Part shown: piece by piece, positions 15,556-22,611 of the stretch
Numbering within the stretch: position 1 is the first letter of the stretch
How the letters are laid out: the number at the start of each line of letters is the position of its first letter
From: Phycisphaerales bacterium
GTDB taxonomy: Bacteria > Planctomycetota > Phycisphaerae > UBA1845 > Fen-1342
Direction: 5' to 3'
Assembly (NCBI GenBank): GCA_016710275.1
Contig: JADJXS010000004.1
Location: forward strand, 1-31,835
DNA length: 31,835 nt
Made by a program: the position numbers and the translations under genes
The notes under the pieces: model-generated
Databases searched by the model: none
The model's input: only the letters and a program-made list of their open reading frames with translations
Told to the model about the DNA's origin: nothing

Positions 15556-16560
15556 CTATTTCAGCGGCTTCACGCGATCGCCGCGGCGGTTGCGGATGTA
15601 GGTCTCGGTCGTGGTCATGCTCGCGTGCCCGAGCAGGCGCTGCGCCTCGCGCGGCCCCAACTCGTCGGTCTTCTCGGTCCCCGCCTTCGCGCGCAGGTCC
15701 CGGAACTGCCACGCCTGGCCCGCCGCGGCGCGCGCTGCGGCGAACATCTTGACGAAACGCCAGTAGGTAATCGGTTGGCCCTTGTCGTCCTGGACAAGGT
15801 AGACGCTCGAGACCTTGCGCTCGGCGCCGGCCTCGGTCGAGCGCGCGAGGATCCGCGAGATCACACCAGCGAGCTCGCCCGTCACCTCGATCCGCAGCCG
15901 CTTCCCGGTCTTCGCCTGGCGCACCTCAAGGCACCCGTCGCGCACGTCCGTGCGGGCCATCCGAAGCACGTCCGCCGGCCGCTGGCCCGTGAGCCTCGCC
16001 AGGTCCATCGCATCGCGCACCGGCGCTCCCGCGACCGCCCAGACGGCAGCATAGGCCGCGTCGTCAACGTAGACCTCTCGCGCCGCTTCCTTTTTCCCGT
16101 GGATGCCGACGCAGGGATTCGGGATATTCACGATCCCCTCGCCCCGGGCCCAGTTGAAAAGCAGCGACAGCACAGCGCGCTCGCGGTTGGACTGAACGAG
16201 CGAGGCCTTCATGCGCAGGTTCAGGTAGCGGCGAACATGGTGCGGCGCGATCGCGGCCATCGGCATCTCGTCGAAGACCATGCGCAGCACGGCCAGGTGG
16301 CGCTTGTAGTCCTTCCTCGTGCGTGTCGCCTTGGTCGGGATGACGTCGCGCTCGAACTTGTCGGCGATCGCCGCGAATCGCGAATCGGCCGAGAGTGGCA
16401 GGTTCTCGAGCTCAGCCCATTTCACGCGGGCCTGGGCGAGATCGGGTCCGAGGGGCGTCTCCTGGCCGCCGCGCGCGCGGTAGTAGTAGCGCTTGCCCCG
16501 CCGGCGCATACGGATCGGCAGGTGGCGGTCATTGAGGCGGGGGCGGCCCATGCGCGGCAT
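15556..16560 (-). CDS. int: Tyrosine integrase
   Basis: A 334-residue tyrosine recombinase. The N-terminus is a basic arm-binding region (M-G-R-P-R-L-N-D-R-H-L-P with K-R-Y-Y-Y-R-A-R-G-G) and residues ~60-150 form the core-binding SAM-like domain. The catalytic set is visible: Arg194 (T-G-Q-R), Lys217 (Q-A-K-T-G-K), Arg290 in R-D-L-R, His312 in L-L-G-H and Tyr321 in T-E-T-Y-I-R. The usual first His of the H-x-x-R box is Arg287, a variant known in phage integrases. It should catalyse attP x attB integration and, with a directionality factor, excision. Confidence 0.95.
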   Translation of the reverse strand: MPRMGRPRLNDRHLPIRMRRRGKRYYYRARGGQETPLGPDLAQARVKWAELENLPLSADSRFAAIADKFERDVIPTKATRTRKDYKRHLAVLRMVFDEMPMAAIAPHHVRRYLNLRMKASLVQSNRERAVLSLLFNWARGEGIVNIPNPCVGIHGKKEAAREVYVDDAAYAAVWAVAGAPVRDAMDLARLTGQRPADVLRMARTDVRDGCLEVRQAKTGKRLRIEVTGELAGVISRILARSTEAGAERKVSSVYLVQDDKGQPITYWRFVKMFAAARAAAGQAWQFRDLRAKAGTEKTDELGPREAQRLLGHASMTTTETYIRNRRGDRVKPLK

Positions 16561-16561
16561 A

Positions 16562-16882
16562 TTACCCCCCGATTCGACCGAGCAGCTTCTTGATTGTCGA
16601 GTTGCCGTTGGCCTCGAGCGCTGGGGCGGCCGCGCCCATCATCGACTCAATCGGCAGACCGTCAAACACTTGTGTCAGCATTTCCGGGATACGCTCGGCC
16701 AGCTCTCGCGGCATGGCCTCAAAGTGGATGCAGTGCAGCGCGTGGAGCTGCCTATATTCTGGCGCGATGGGGATGATCTTCGCGAGCTGCAGGCATTTGT
16801 CGATGGCGCAAATGTCGACCCATCCTTTGCTAAACATCGATCGCATTGCGGTAGCGATCACGAGCCTCGTCGTTTCGTCCAC
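16562..16882 (-). CDS. Hypothetical phage protein upstream of int
   Basis: A 106-residue protein whose stop is one base before the int start. It is mostly helical, with two Cys (D-I-C-A-I-D-K-C) and the stretch L-H-A-L-H-C-I-H-F-E-A-M-P-R-E-L. No domain is recognised. Its fixed place between a DUF4224 protein and int suggests a role tied to recombination or to early left functions, by inference. Confidence 0.6.
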   Translation of the reverse strand: MDETTRLVIATAMRSMFSKGWVDICAIDKCLQLAKIIPIAPEYRQLHALHCIHFEAMPRELAERIPEMLTQVFDGLPIESMMGAAAPALEANGNSTIKKLLGRIGG

Positions 16883-16883
16883 G

Positions 16884-17087
16884 TCACCCTCCTATCGCCC
16901 CGAACCTCGGCTCCATCTGTCTCGGCTCACCGTCGCCCATCATCCTCGCGGCGTAGGAGCGCAAGACGATGACCCGCCCCGCCCGATTGCGCTCATAGCG
17001 CCAGCCTCGGGCGTCGAGCCAGCGAGCGAAGCCCGCGGCCGACTTGTAGCCGGTGAGTTCGGTCAGTTCGTCGTCGGTCAGGAACAC
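16884..17087 (-). CDS. DUF4224 protein, excisionase-like candidate
   Basis: I start it at GTG 17087, eight bases after GGAG and overlapping the reverse transcriptase stop; this gives 67 residues. A longer frame to 17174 overlaps the transcriptase and is less likely. It begins F-L-T-D-D-E-L-T-E-L-T-G-Y-K and continues F-A-R-W-L-D-A-R-G-W-R-Y and G-R-V-I-V-L-R-S-Y, the DUF4224 pattern. These small proteins often lie next to phage integrases, so a recombination directionality factor is plausible. Confidence 0.75.
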   Translation of the reverse strand: MFLTDDELTELTGYKSAAGFARWLDARGWRYERNRAGRVIVLRSYAARMMGDGEPRQMEPRFGAIGG

Positions 17088-18448
17088 AAACCGAAGCTCC
17101 GCGTGAGTTCTCGATCGACCGCCAGCCCTCGTCTGCGCAAGATGTTTGCCAAACGCGCGCGATCGCGGTGGCACGCCGTGGCCTGCCCAAGCAATCCGAA
17201 ATAGCTGTTGGCTGTTTGTGGAAGCCCATCGGCGGGCGCGGTTGCCGTGCGCCGCAACGCGCCCCTAAAAGTCCGCCGGCGCGTGAAGCGCCGCCAGGGC
17301 AGAACCACCTGCCCCACGAAGTCAACGCCGCGGTCGACGGGCTGGATGATCGTCTTGGCCGGGTTCAGGTGGACGCCGAGCTCATGGGGCAGGAAGGTCT
17401 CGATCTCGCCGTGCGTGGCGGCGAGCCAGGCGCGGTCCTCGTGCAGGATGACGAAGTCGTCGACGTAGCGGATGTAGTGCCGGCAATGCAGGACGTGCTT
17501 GGCAAACTGGTCCAGGCGGTCAAGGTAGACGTTCGCAAAAAACTGGCTCGACAGGTTCCCGATCGGCAGCCCCCGGTGCGGGAGTTGCTCGAGAAGGCGC
17601 TTGTGGGCTGGTACCAGCGCCATCTCGACGGGAGTTGCGCGCAGGATCACATTCGGGCGGGGATCGTGAAAAAGCACCCGCATCGTGAGATCGAGCCACC
17701 AGGGTTCCGGGATCCTCGCCTCGAGCTGGCCGGCCAGGACGCGCTTGTCGATTGCGACGAAGAAATTGGCGATGTCGGCCTTCAGGTAGGACGCCGGCCT
17801 GGCCCAGTTGCCCGTGACGGAGCGCACCTTCGCCTCGAGGCGGCGTGCGGCGTAAAGCGTGCCCCGGCCCTTGATGCAGGCGCAGGTGTCCGCGATGAAG
17901 GCTCGCTCGAAGCGCGGCCCGATGCGGTTGTAGAGCAGGTGGTGCACGATGCGATCGCGGAACTGGGCCGCCCACACCTCGCGCGGCCTGGGCCGCGTCA
18001 CCACGAAGCAGATCGACGGCCCGGGGCGGTAGCCTCCGCCGGCGAGCTCGTCGAAGAGGCCCACGAGGTTGCGCTCGAGATCGGCCTCGAAGGCGAGCGC
18101 GCTCGCGGTGTTGCGCTTGGTGCGGCGACAGTCGAAGTAGGCCTCGACCAAGGCCTCGAAAGAAAGCCCGGCATGGGCTGTTGCATCGGATCCATCTGCG
18201 GACGGCGCGTGCCCTGTTGGTGTTGTCCTTGTGGTTGTAGTTCTGGTTGCCGTTGTTGAAGTTCTGATTCCAGGCGTAGCGCTCGTCGCCGGCGTTCGGC
18301 GTTTTTCCGTGCTATCCACGTCGTCCCGGCGAAGGCCTCGGCCGATCATCGGAGCGACTGCGCTTGACCCATCCCGGCGGCTGCCGGCGGTATCCTTCCC
18401 GCGCATTTCGGTGCCCTCGTGGGGCAGCGGCACGACCAGATTGATCAT
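17078..18448 (-). CDS. DGR reverse transcriptase
   Basis: A reverse transcriptase of the diversity-generating retroelement class. Conserved blocks are Y-L-K-A-D225-I-A-N-F-F (motif A), G293-L-P-I-G-N-L-S-S-Q302 with F-F-A-N-V-Y-L (the form typical of DGR enzymes) and Y328-V-D-D (catalytic). The domain begins near residue 95. The frame is open back to ATG 18448, four bases after the Avd stop and behind GGAG, and so runs through the template repeat (residues ~48-85). No ATG or GTG lies in frame between the template and the domain; GTG 18319 and a TTG at 18151 are the alternatives. It would copy template RNA with adenine errors. Confidence 0.93.
   Translation of the reverse strand: MINLVVPLPHEGTEMRGKDTAGSRRDGSSAVAPMIGRGLRRDDVDSTEKRRTPATSATPGIRTSTTATRTTTTRTTPTGHAPSADGSDATAHAGLSFEALVEAYFDCRRTKRNTASALAFEADLERNLVGLFDELAGGGYRPGPSICFVVTRPRPREVWAAQFRDRIVHHLLYNRIGPRFERAFIADTCACIKGRGTLYAARRLEAKVRSVTGNWARPASYLKADIANFFVAIDKRVLAGQLEARIPEPWWLDLTMRVLFHDPRPNVILRATPVEMALVPAHKRLLEQLPHRGLPIGNLSSQFFANVYLDRLDQFAKHVLHCRHYIRYVDDFVILHEDRAWLAATHGEIETFLPHELGVHLNPAKTIIQPVDRGVDFVGQVVLPWRRFTRRRTFRGALRRTATAPADGLPQTANSYFGLLGQATACHRDRARLANILRRRGLAVDRELTRSFGLCS
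18195..18306 (-). repeat. DGR template repeat (TR)
   Basis: On the minus strand this segment is the invariant copy of the two variable repeats at the 3' ends of the target genes. Read in the target frame it gives G-D-E-R-Y-A-W-N-Q-N-F-N-N-G-N-Q-N-Y-N-H, dense in AAC/AAT codons, the usual template bias that lets adenine mutation change amino acids. It lies between avd and the reverse transcriptase domain. The 3' end is GC-rich and shares GCCGTCCGCAGA with both variable repeats but diverges right after, as an initiation site (IMH*) should. Confidence 0.94.
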
Positions 18449-18451
18449 CGC

Positions 18452-18826
18452 TCAGGCTCCAGCGCCATGACGTTGGGGCAACGGGCGAGATGCGGACTTG
18501 CGCCATCCGTTGGCCTGCTTCCCGATCGAGCCCGTGAGGGCAATCGCCTTCGCATACTGCGGAATCGAGATGAACCGCAGATCGCGGGCCAGACGCAGCA
18601 GCAACTCGGCAACCTGCACCCGCTCGACCAGCACGAGCAGGTGCGGGGCCTTGTCCGCCGCTACGTTCGCCCGGAAGACCAGCGTGGCGATGTCGACGCA
18701 CTCGTCTCGGATCTTGCCGCCGATGGACTGCTTGAATTCGCGCGGCATGTTCTTGACGAGCTGCACCACGACGCCAAGGAGGTCGTAGGCGACCTTGTAG
18801 ATCGGAAGTTCGGTGTGGATGGCCAT
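18452..18826 (-). CDS. avd: Avd, accessory variability determinant
   Basis: A 124-residue protein (start ATG 18826; a TTG at 18841 would add five residues). It has the Avd pattern: P-I-Y-K-V-A-Y-D-L-L, then I-G-G-K-I-R-D-E-C-V-D-I-A, and L-L-L-R-L-A-R-D-L-R-F-I-S-I-P-Q-Y, then G-S-I-G-K-Q-A-N-G-W-R-K. In the Bordetella phage system Avd forms a pentameric four-helix-bundle barrel that binds the reverse transcriptase and template RNA and is required for mutagenic copying. The order target-avd-TR-RT is the same as in that system. Confidence 0.92.
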   Translation of the reverse strand: MAIHTELPIYKVAYDLLGVVVQLVKNMPREFKQSIGGKIRDECVDIATLVFRANVAADKAPHLLVLVERVQVAELLLRLARDLRFISIPQYAKAIALTGSIGKQANGWRKSASRPLPQRHGAGA

Positions 18827-18847
18827 GCCGGGTGAAGTCAATTACTG

Positions 18848-18862
18848 AATGATCGAATCATT
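18848..18862 (-). other. Short hairpin just after variable repeat 1
   Basis: AATGAT-CGA-ATCATT gives a six-bp stem with a three-base loop at the end of target 1, about a dozen bases past the variable repeat. Some DGRs need a hairpin or cruciform at this place for efficient retrohoming. It overlaps the stop codon. I see no equally clear hairpin after variable repeat 2. Confidence 0.4.
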
Positions 18863-19259
18863 GAAACGGCACTCTGCGGACGGCGCGTGCCCTGTCGGTG
18901 TGGCCCTTGTGGTTGCAGCTCTGGTAGCCGTAGTCGAAGTCCTGACTCCAGGCGCAGCGCTCGTCGCCGGCGTCCGGCTCGCAGGACCAATACCAACGCT
19001 TCTTGTATTGCCCGTCACGCCGGTTCCCGAACAGCACGGACTGCTCGCGCCTGGAGGGGAGATCCCCGCCCACGCTCGCCGCCCAGGCCAGCGCCTGGCT
19101 CCAGGTAACGTCTTGCTCGGGCTCGAGCCCCAGGTCGATGAGCAGGTAATCCGGTTTTCCGTCCTGGCCTGCGAGCACACCCATCACCTCGCCGCCGGCG
19201 TAGGTGGAGTGGATGCGCGGCATGGGGATCGCGGCCGCAGTCCTCGTCTTGGTTTTCAT
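18858..19259 (-). CDS. DGR target protein 1 (C-type-lectin-like fold)
   Basis: A 133-residue protein; ATG 19259 follows GAGGGA closely (a longer frame starts at 19280). V-T-W-S-Q-A-L-A-W-A, G-G-D-L-P-S-R-R-E-Q and W-Y-W-S-C are the FGE/DUF1566-like C-lectin core common in DGR targets. The C-terminal variable region (residues ~96-129) reads D-A-G-D-E-R-C-A-W-S-Q-D-F-D-Y-G-Y-Q and ends in R-A-R-A-V-R-R-V-P-F-Q. Two Tyr codons of the template have become Cys. There is no signal peptide or membrane segment, so the protein may be virion-bound or cytoplasmic; the ligand is unknown. Confidence 0.88.
   Translation of the reverse strand: MKTKTRTAAAIPMPRIHSTYAGGEVMGVLAGQDGKPDYLLIDLGLEPEQDVTWSQALAWAASVGGDLPSRREQSVLFGNRRDGQYKKRWYWSCEPDAGDERCAWSQDFDYGYQSCNHKGHTDRARAVRRVPFQ
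18873..18978 (-). repeat. Variable repeat 1 (VR1)
   Basis: Aligned without gaps to the template repeat over 106 bases, VR1 differs at 12 positions, and all 12 are adenines on the template's coding strand (thymines on the plus strand). Changes go to C, G and T, mostly to G. Past the GC-rich end (CGCGCCGTCCGCAGA) the two sequences diverge. This is direct evidence of past adenine-specific retrohoming. Confidence 0.94.
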
Positions 19260-19304
19260 CGGGGTCCCTCGAATGATCAAATGGATGAATGACTAAACCG
19301 GCAC

Positions 19305-19416
19305 TCTGCGGACGGCGCGGGCCCTGTTGGTGTGGTCCTAGTGGTCGTAGTACTGGTAGCCGTAGCTGAAGTACTGACCCCAGGCGTAGCGCTCGTCGCC
19401 GGCGAGCGGCGTGCCC
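19305..19416 (-). repeat. Variable repeat 2 (VR2), with an amber codon
   Basis: Aligned without gaps to the template over 112 bases, VR2 differs at 17 positions, all at template adenines. One change (template base 18230, VR2 base 19340) turns the Lys codon AAG into TAG. At the other end the template AAA codon has become GGC, showing that homology reaches five bases further than in VR1. Confidence 0.94.
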
Positions 19417-19703
19417 GTCCAGTACCAGTAGTCCGGGTCGATCTTGTCGCGGACGTTCGCGTAGAGCAGCGCCGCCTCGAACCGGGTCGGCAACTCGCCG
19501 CCGACACTCTTGGCCCAGTCGATGGCTTCCTGCCAAGTAACGCCCGGCGATTCGGCGGGTAGCAGCACTAGGTGATGCCAAGCCCCGGTGTCGTGATCAC
19601 GCGCGAAGCCGGCATAGTGCTCTCCGTCAGAGAGTTGGAAGGTGCTGCCAGCGACGAACGGCGGGGTAAGATCGTTCGCGGTCATTCTTTCAGGAGTGTC
19701 CAT
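19338..19703 (-). CDS. DGR target protein 2, truncated by an amber codon in VR2
   Basis: The ATG at 19703 follows AAAGGA and gives 121 residues before TAG at 19338-19340. Read through, the frame would continue 14 residues (D-H-T-N-R-A-R-A-V-R-R-V-P-V) to TAG 19293-19295, the same end as target 1. It has the same fold markers: V-T-W-Q-E-A-I-D-W-A, G-G-E-L-P-T-R-F-E-A, W-Y-W-T-G-T-P and G-D-E-R-Y-A-W-G-Q-Y-F-S-Y-G-Y. The N-terminal half differs from target 1. The stop removes the conserved C-terminal strand, so the protein is likely inactive unless the stop is suppressed or rewritten. Confidence 0.88.
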   Translation of the reverse strand: MDTPERMTANDLTPPFVAGSTFQLSDGEHYAGFARDHDTGAWHHLVLLPAESPGVTWQEAIDWAKSVGGELPTRFEAALLYANVRDKIDPDYWYWTGTPLAGDERYAWGQYFSYGYQYYDH

Positions 19704-19764
19704 GGTGTCCTTTCGGGGTCGGGGAAAGCGTTTCAGAGTCGTTCCGGAAATCCTTGTTGCTCAT
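19690..19764 (-). CDS. Possible 24-residue coupling peptide
   Basis: An ATG overlapping the ParB-like stop (ATGA) opens a 24-residue frame (M-S-N-K-D-F-R-N-D-S-E-T) that ends just inside target gene 2. It may be a leader that carries ribosomes from the ParB-like gene to the DGR targets. Too short to judge as a protein. Confidence 0.25.
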   Translation of the reverse strand: MSNKDFRNDSETLSPTPKGHHGHS

Positions 19765-21368
19765 GGCGCCGCCTTCGCTTGGTGCTTGCCTCCCCGCTTC
19801 AGCGGCGCCGAGGCCTTCGCATCGATCTCTGACCTCACCGTCCTCTCGATCTTGTCGAAGTCGATGCCGCGCCCCGCGGCTAGCGAAAGGAGAATCTCGT
19901 CTCCCTTCTGTCCCGTCCATGATTCGGCGAGCTCGCCGAGGAGCAGGTCGTAGACGATCCGAATCAACTGCGGGCCATCGGCTCGCGCGATCGCGGTTGG
20001 CGGATCCTCGTCGGCGGGTCCCCACAGCGCCAGTAACCGCTCTTCCGGATCGCCGCCATAGGCCAGTTGTTCGTTGGCGATTGCTCGCAGGTCCGCGTTC
20101 GTGATGCCTTCGACGCCGACCTTTTCGCGCAGCGCGAGGTAAGTGCGAAAATGCGCCTCGCGAGATATCTCGCGCTCTTCGCGCTCGCGCTTCAGCGCCG
20201 GCGATTCCTTGGGCTGCCTGGTCTGATCCTTCGGCTTGGCGATCCCCTTCGCCTTGAGGATGGCATTGACGTCCTTCTGCCGAACGACTTCCACGAATGT
20301 GCCCTTGGCGTGCGGGTTCTCCACGAGCGTGATCTTGTCGGCCGCCCCCTTGCCGAGGAGCGTCTTCCAGAGCTTGTTGTGTTCGTGGCTGTGTTTGTCG
20401 AGGCGCTCATAGCCCTTCGGCGTGGCGCCGTTGTAGGGCAGCATTGCCTTCGCCTCCTTGCCGGTGATGACGGTGAGGCCCTTGGCCTTCGCCTCTTCGG
20501 CCTGGCGTTTCGCCGCGGCCGCGCGCTTCTCCGAAAAGCATGCTGGATCGGTGCACACGTTGTCATTGCCGACGTCGCCGAAGAGGTCCGGTGCGTTGCC
20601 GGTGCGCTTCGGGCAAGTGGTGCAGGGCCCCGCCTTGGGCACGAGCTCGGCGTCCGCGGTCTTGAAGCCTGCTTGGTCCAGCCGCAGCATGTAGTTTTCG
20701 CGGAGGTGGTGGGCGGCACGCCGGAATGACATGGGCTCGTGATCCCAGGTTTCGGAGATCTCGGCCATCGCCTTGCGCTGCAGCTCCTTCACCGGGATCC
20801 GCGCGACCAGGAGCGCCAGGCTCGCATCGATCTTCCCTTCGAGGAAGGGCTTGCGGGCTGCGGGATCGAGCGCGCAGAGCTTCAGGCGCGAGTAGACGTA
20901 GGCCTTCGACTTGCCTACCTTGTCGGCGAGCTGCTCGACGGTGAACTGGTGCCGGTGAACCAGGCGATCGTAGCCCTCGGCCTCCTCGAGCGGGTGCAGG
21001 TCATCTCGCTGCAGGTTTTCGATCACCTGGATCTCGAGCGTCTGCAGGTCATCGAGGTCCTGCAGGTTCGTCGGGATCTCCTCGAGGCCCGCAGCTTTCG
21101 CGGCGCGCCAGCGTCGTTCGCCCGCGACGATCTCGAAGCGGCCCTTCTTCTTCGGGTGCGGCCGCGCAAGGATCGGTTGCAGCACGCCGTGGGACTTGAC
21201 GCTCGAGGTCAGCTCCTCGAGCTTCGCCTTGTCGAAGTGCTTGCGCGGATTGGTCGGCGAGGCATCGATCGATGCGATCGGGATCGCCTGGAAGCCGAAG
21301 TTGTAAACCGGCGCGTAGCCGGCGGCGTCCTGGCCAGCAGCGGGCAGGGGGGTGGCGGTGTCATTCAT
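19761..21368 (-). CDS. ParB/Spo0J-like protein with Cys-rich insert
   Basis: A 535-residue protein (ATG 21368; in-frame ATG at 21383). The ParB-type nuclease/CTPase fold is clear: I-D-A-S-P-T-N-P-R-K at residues 34-43, G-E-R-R-W-R-A at 83-89 and E-N-L-Q-R-D-D-L-H-P-L-E-E-A at 117-130. A helix-turn-helix follows at ~142-164. A Cys set (C249, C252, C272, C277) could bind zinc. The C-terminal ~200 residues are unassigned. There is no ParA nearby, so it may be a regulator or a DNA-binding factor rather than a partition protein. Such large ParB-like proteins occur in other phages. Confidence 0.85.
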   Translation of the reverse strand: MNDTATPLPAAGQDAAGYAPVYNFGFQAIPIASIDASPTNPRKHFDKAKLEELTSSVKSHGVLQPILARPHPKKKGRFEIVAGERRWRAAKAAGLEEIPTNLQDLDDLQTLEIQVIENLQRDDLHPLEEAEGYDRLVHRHQFTVEQLADKVGKSKAYVYSRLKLCALDPAARKPFLEGKIDASLALLVARIPVKELQRKAMAEISETWDHEPMSFRRAAHHLRENYMLRLDQAGFKTADAELVPKAGPCTTCPKRTGNAPDLFGDVGNDNVCTDPACFSEKRAAAAKRQAEEAKAKGLTVITGKEAKAMLPYNGATPKGYERLDKHSHEHNKLWKTLLGKGAADKITLVENPHAKGTFVEVVRQKDVNAILKAKGIAKPKDQTRQPKESPALKREREEREISREAHFRTYLALREKVGVEGITNADLRAIANEQLAYGGDPEERLLALWGPADEDPPTAIARADGPQLIRIVYDLLLGELAESWTGQKGDEILLSLAAGRGIDFDKIERTVRSEIDAKASAPLKRGGKHQAKAAP

Positions 21369-21372
21369 GGTC

Positions 21373-21633
21373 TCATCCCTCATAGCTCGCCGCGGGAGTG
21401 TCGCGCATGGGCCCGCCGGCGTCGCTTACCGAGGCCTGCGCCTGGGTGCGGTTGATGACCTCGAGGCGCTGGTAATCGACGTAGGCGCCTTCGGGCATCT
21501 TGCCGTCGATGCTCGCGGGAAGAATGCAGAACTGGACGCAGCCGTTGAGGTATTGCACGCGCGCCGTTGCGACGCCCTCGAAGCCGGTGACGATGTCGCG
21601 CACCTTGCTGCCCAGCGGGATGTTGTAGTCCAT
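21373..21633 (-). CDS. Small hypothetical protein, KOW/SH3-like
   Basis: An 86-residue protein behind a strong GGAGGAA site. The pattern L-G-S-K-V-R-D-I-V-T-G-F-E-G-V-A-T-A-R-V-Q-Y-L-N-G-C-V-Q (read as a beta barrel) is common in small phage proteins of unknown role. Its ATG overlaps the stop of the membrane protein gene upstream. Part of the leftward operon. Confidence 0.7.
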   Translation of the reverse strand: MDYNIPLGSKVRDIVTGFEGVATARVQYLNGCVQFCILPASIDGKMPEGAYVDYQRLEVINRTQAQASVSDAGGPMRDTPAASYEG

Positions 21634-21803
21634 CAGATTCCTCCAGTGGTGAGATAACGCCAAGCGGCCTTGATGACCGCGGCCACGACGACCAGGTAAC
21701 CGACGGCCGTGGTGAGAAGTAGAGCAACCGCGAACGCATTGCCAATGCCGGCGGCGATCCGGGAAGGGATCGAATCGTCGCGTCGATTCCATTCATGGCG
21801 CAT
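21633..21803 (-). CDS. Small membrane protein
   Basis: A 56-residue protein (ATG 21803, behind GAGGAG) with a single long hydrophobic stretch (A-V-A-L-L-L-T-T-A-V-G-Y-L-V-V-V-A-A-V-I). The family is not recognised. It overlaps the next start by one base. Confidence 0.6.
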   Translation of the reverse strand: MRHEWNRRDDSIPSRIAAGIGNAFAVALLLTTAVGYLVVVAAVIKAAWRYLTTGGI

Positions 21804-21843
21804 GAGATCTCCTCGGAACATTTTCAGTTGGGCGCGGTGGGCG

Positions 21844-22611
21844 TCACGTTGTCGCGCGCCGCGCGAGCTCCGCCTCGAGCATCGCGACCATTAGCGCGCG
21901 CGTATCCGGAGCCTTGCTCTCGGCTTCGATCGCCGCGCGCAGCACTTCGTCCGGATAGCTCTTGAGCTTCGCCTGGGCACCCTTGCGGGAAGGCTGCAGG
22001 CGCCGGATGGCCTCGACCTGCATGCGCTCAGTGGTGGCCTGCAATCGCTCCACCGTCGTCTCCACGGTCGTCTCGCCGGCGGTGATGGTGACCTTCGTGT
22101 CGCGCTCGGCATCGAGCCCGGAGATCGTCGTGCCGGCACTTGGCGGCGGGAGATCCAGCTCGCCCGAGGCCTTGAGGTCGATCCAGGCGGCCTCTTTCAG
22201 GTACTCGAGGATGCGGCCCACCGGAACGCTCGGGTTTTCGACGTCGGCCACGAAGCGCAGCATGACCAGGTCCTGGGTGCCCTCGGTAAACGGCTTGAGC
22301 TTGAACTCGCGCAGCGCGACCTCGGTGAGGCGCACCGCCGGCGCGAGGTCCGGGCCCGGCCGGATGTCGAGATCGACGCCGCGACGCCTACCCTCCCAGC
22401 CCACCTCCTTCATCGAGGGGAAGCGCACCCCGCCGTGCCCCTTGAACCAGGCGTGGCGCAGCTCGGGATGAAATTCGGCGAGAATGTCCGCGGAGGTCTT
22501 GATCTCGATTTTCAGCGCGATCGTGGTGTACTTCGCGCCATCGTCATCGGCCCGCCGGTCCGGCACCAGCTTGGTGATCGTGGCGCGGGCGCAGGTGAGG
22601 GAAAGGCTCAT
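21844..22611 (-). CDS. Hypothetical early phage protein
   Basis: A 255-residue protein whose ATG overlaps the previous stop (ATGA). Residues ~1-130 are beta-rich with K-Y-T-T-I-A-L-K-I-E-I-K-T-S-A-D-I-L-A and look like a nucleic-acid- or replication-associated protein often seen in phage early regions. After an acidic linker there is a helical C-terminus (T-T-V-E-R-L-Q-A-T-T-E-R-M-Q). No motif allows a firm function. Confidence 0.65.
   Translation of the reverse strand: MSLSLTCARATITKLVPDRRADDDGAKYTTIALKIEIKTSADILAEFHPELRHAWFKGHGGVRFPSMKEVGWEGRRRGVDLDIRPGPDLAPAVRLTEVALREFKLKPFTEGTQDLVMLRFVADVENPSVPVGRILEYLKEAAWIDLKASGELDLPPPSAGTTISGLDAERDTKVTITAGETTVETTVERLQATTERMQVEAIRRLQPSRKGAQAKLKSYPDEVLRAAIEAESKAPDTRALMVAMLEAELARRATT

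Noticed and set aside
17998..18195. Alternative ATG starts (M-D-P-M-Q-Q-P-M) just after the template as the transcriptase start
   Set aside because: They are in a different frame from the transcriptase domain, so they would need a frameshift; no slippery sequence is evident.
17168..18259. Plus-strand open frame of 363 codons opposite the reverse transcriptase
   Set aside because: Antisense shadow of the transcriptase; no motif, while the minus-strand frame carries all RT blocks.
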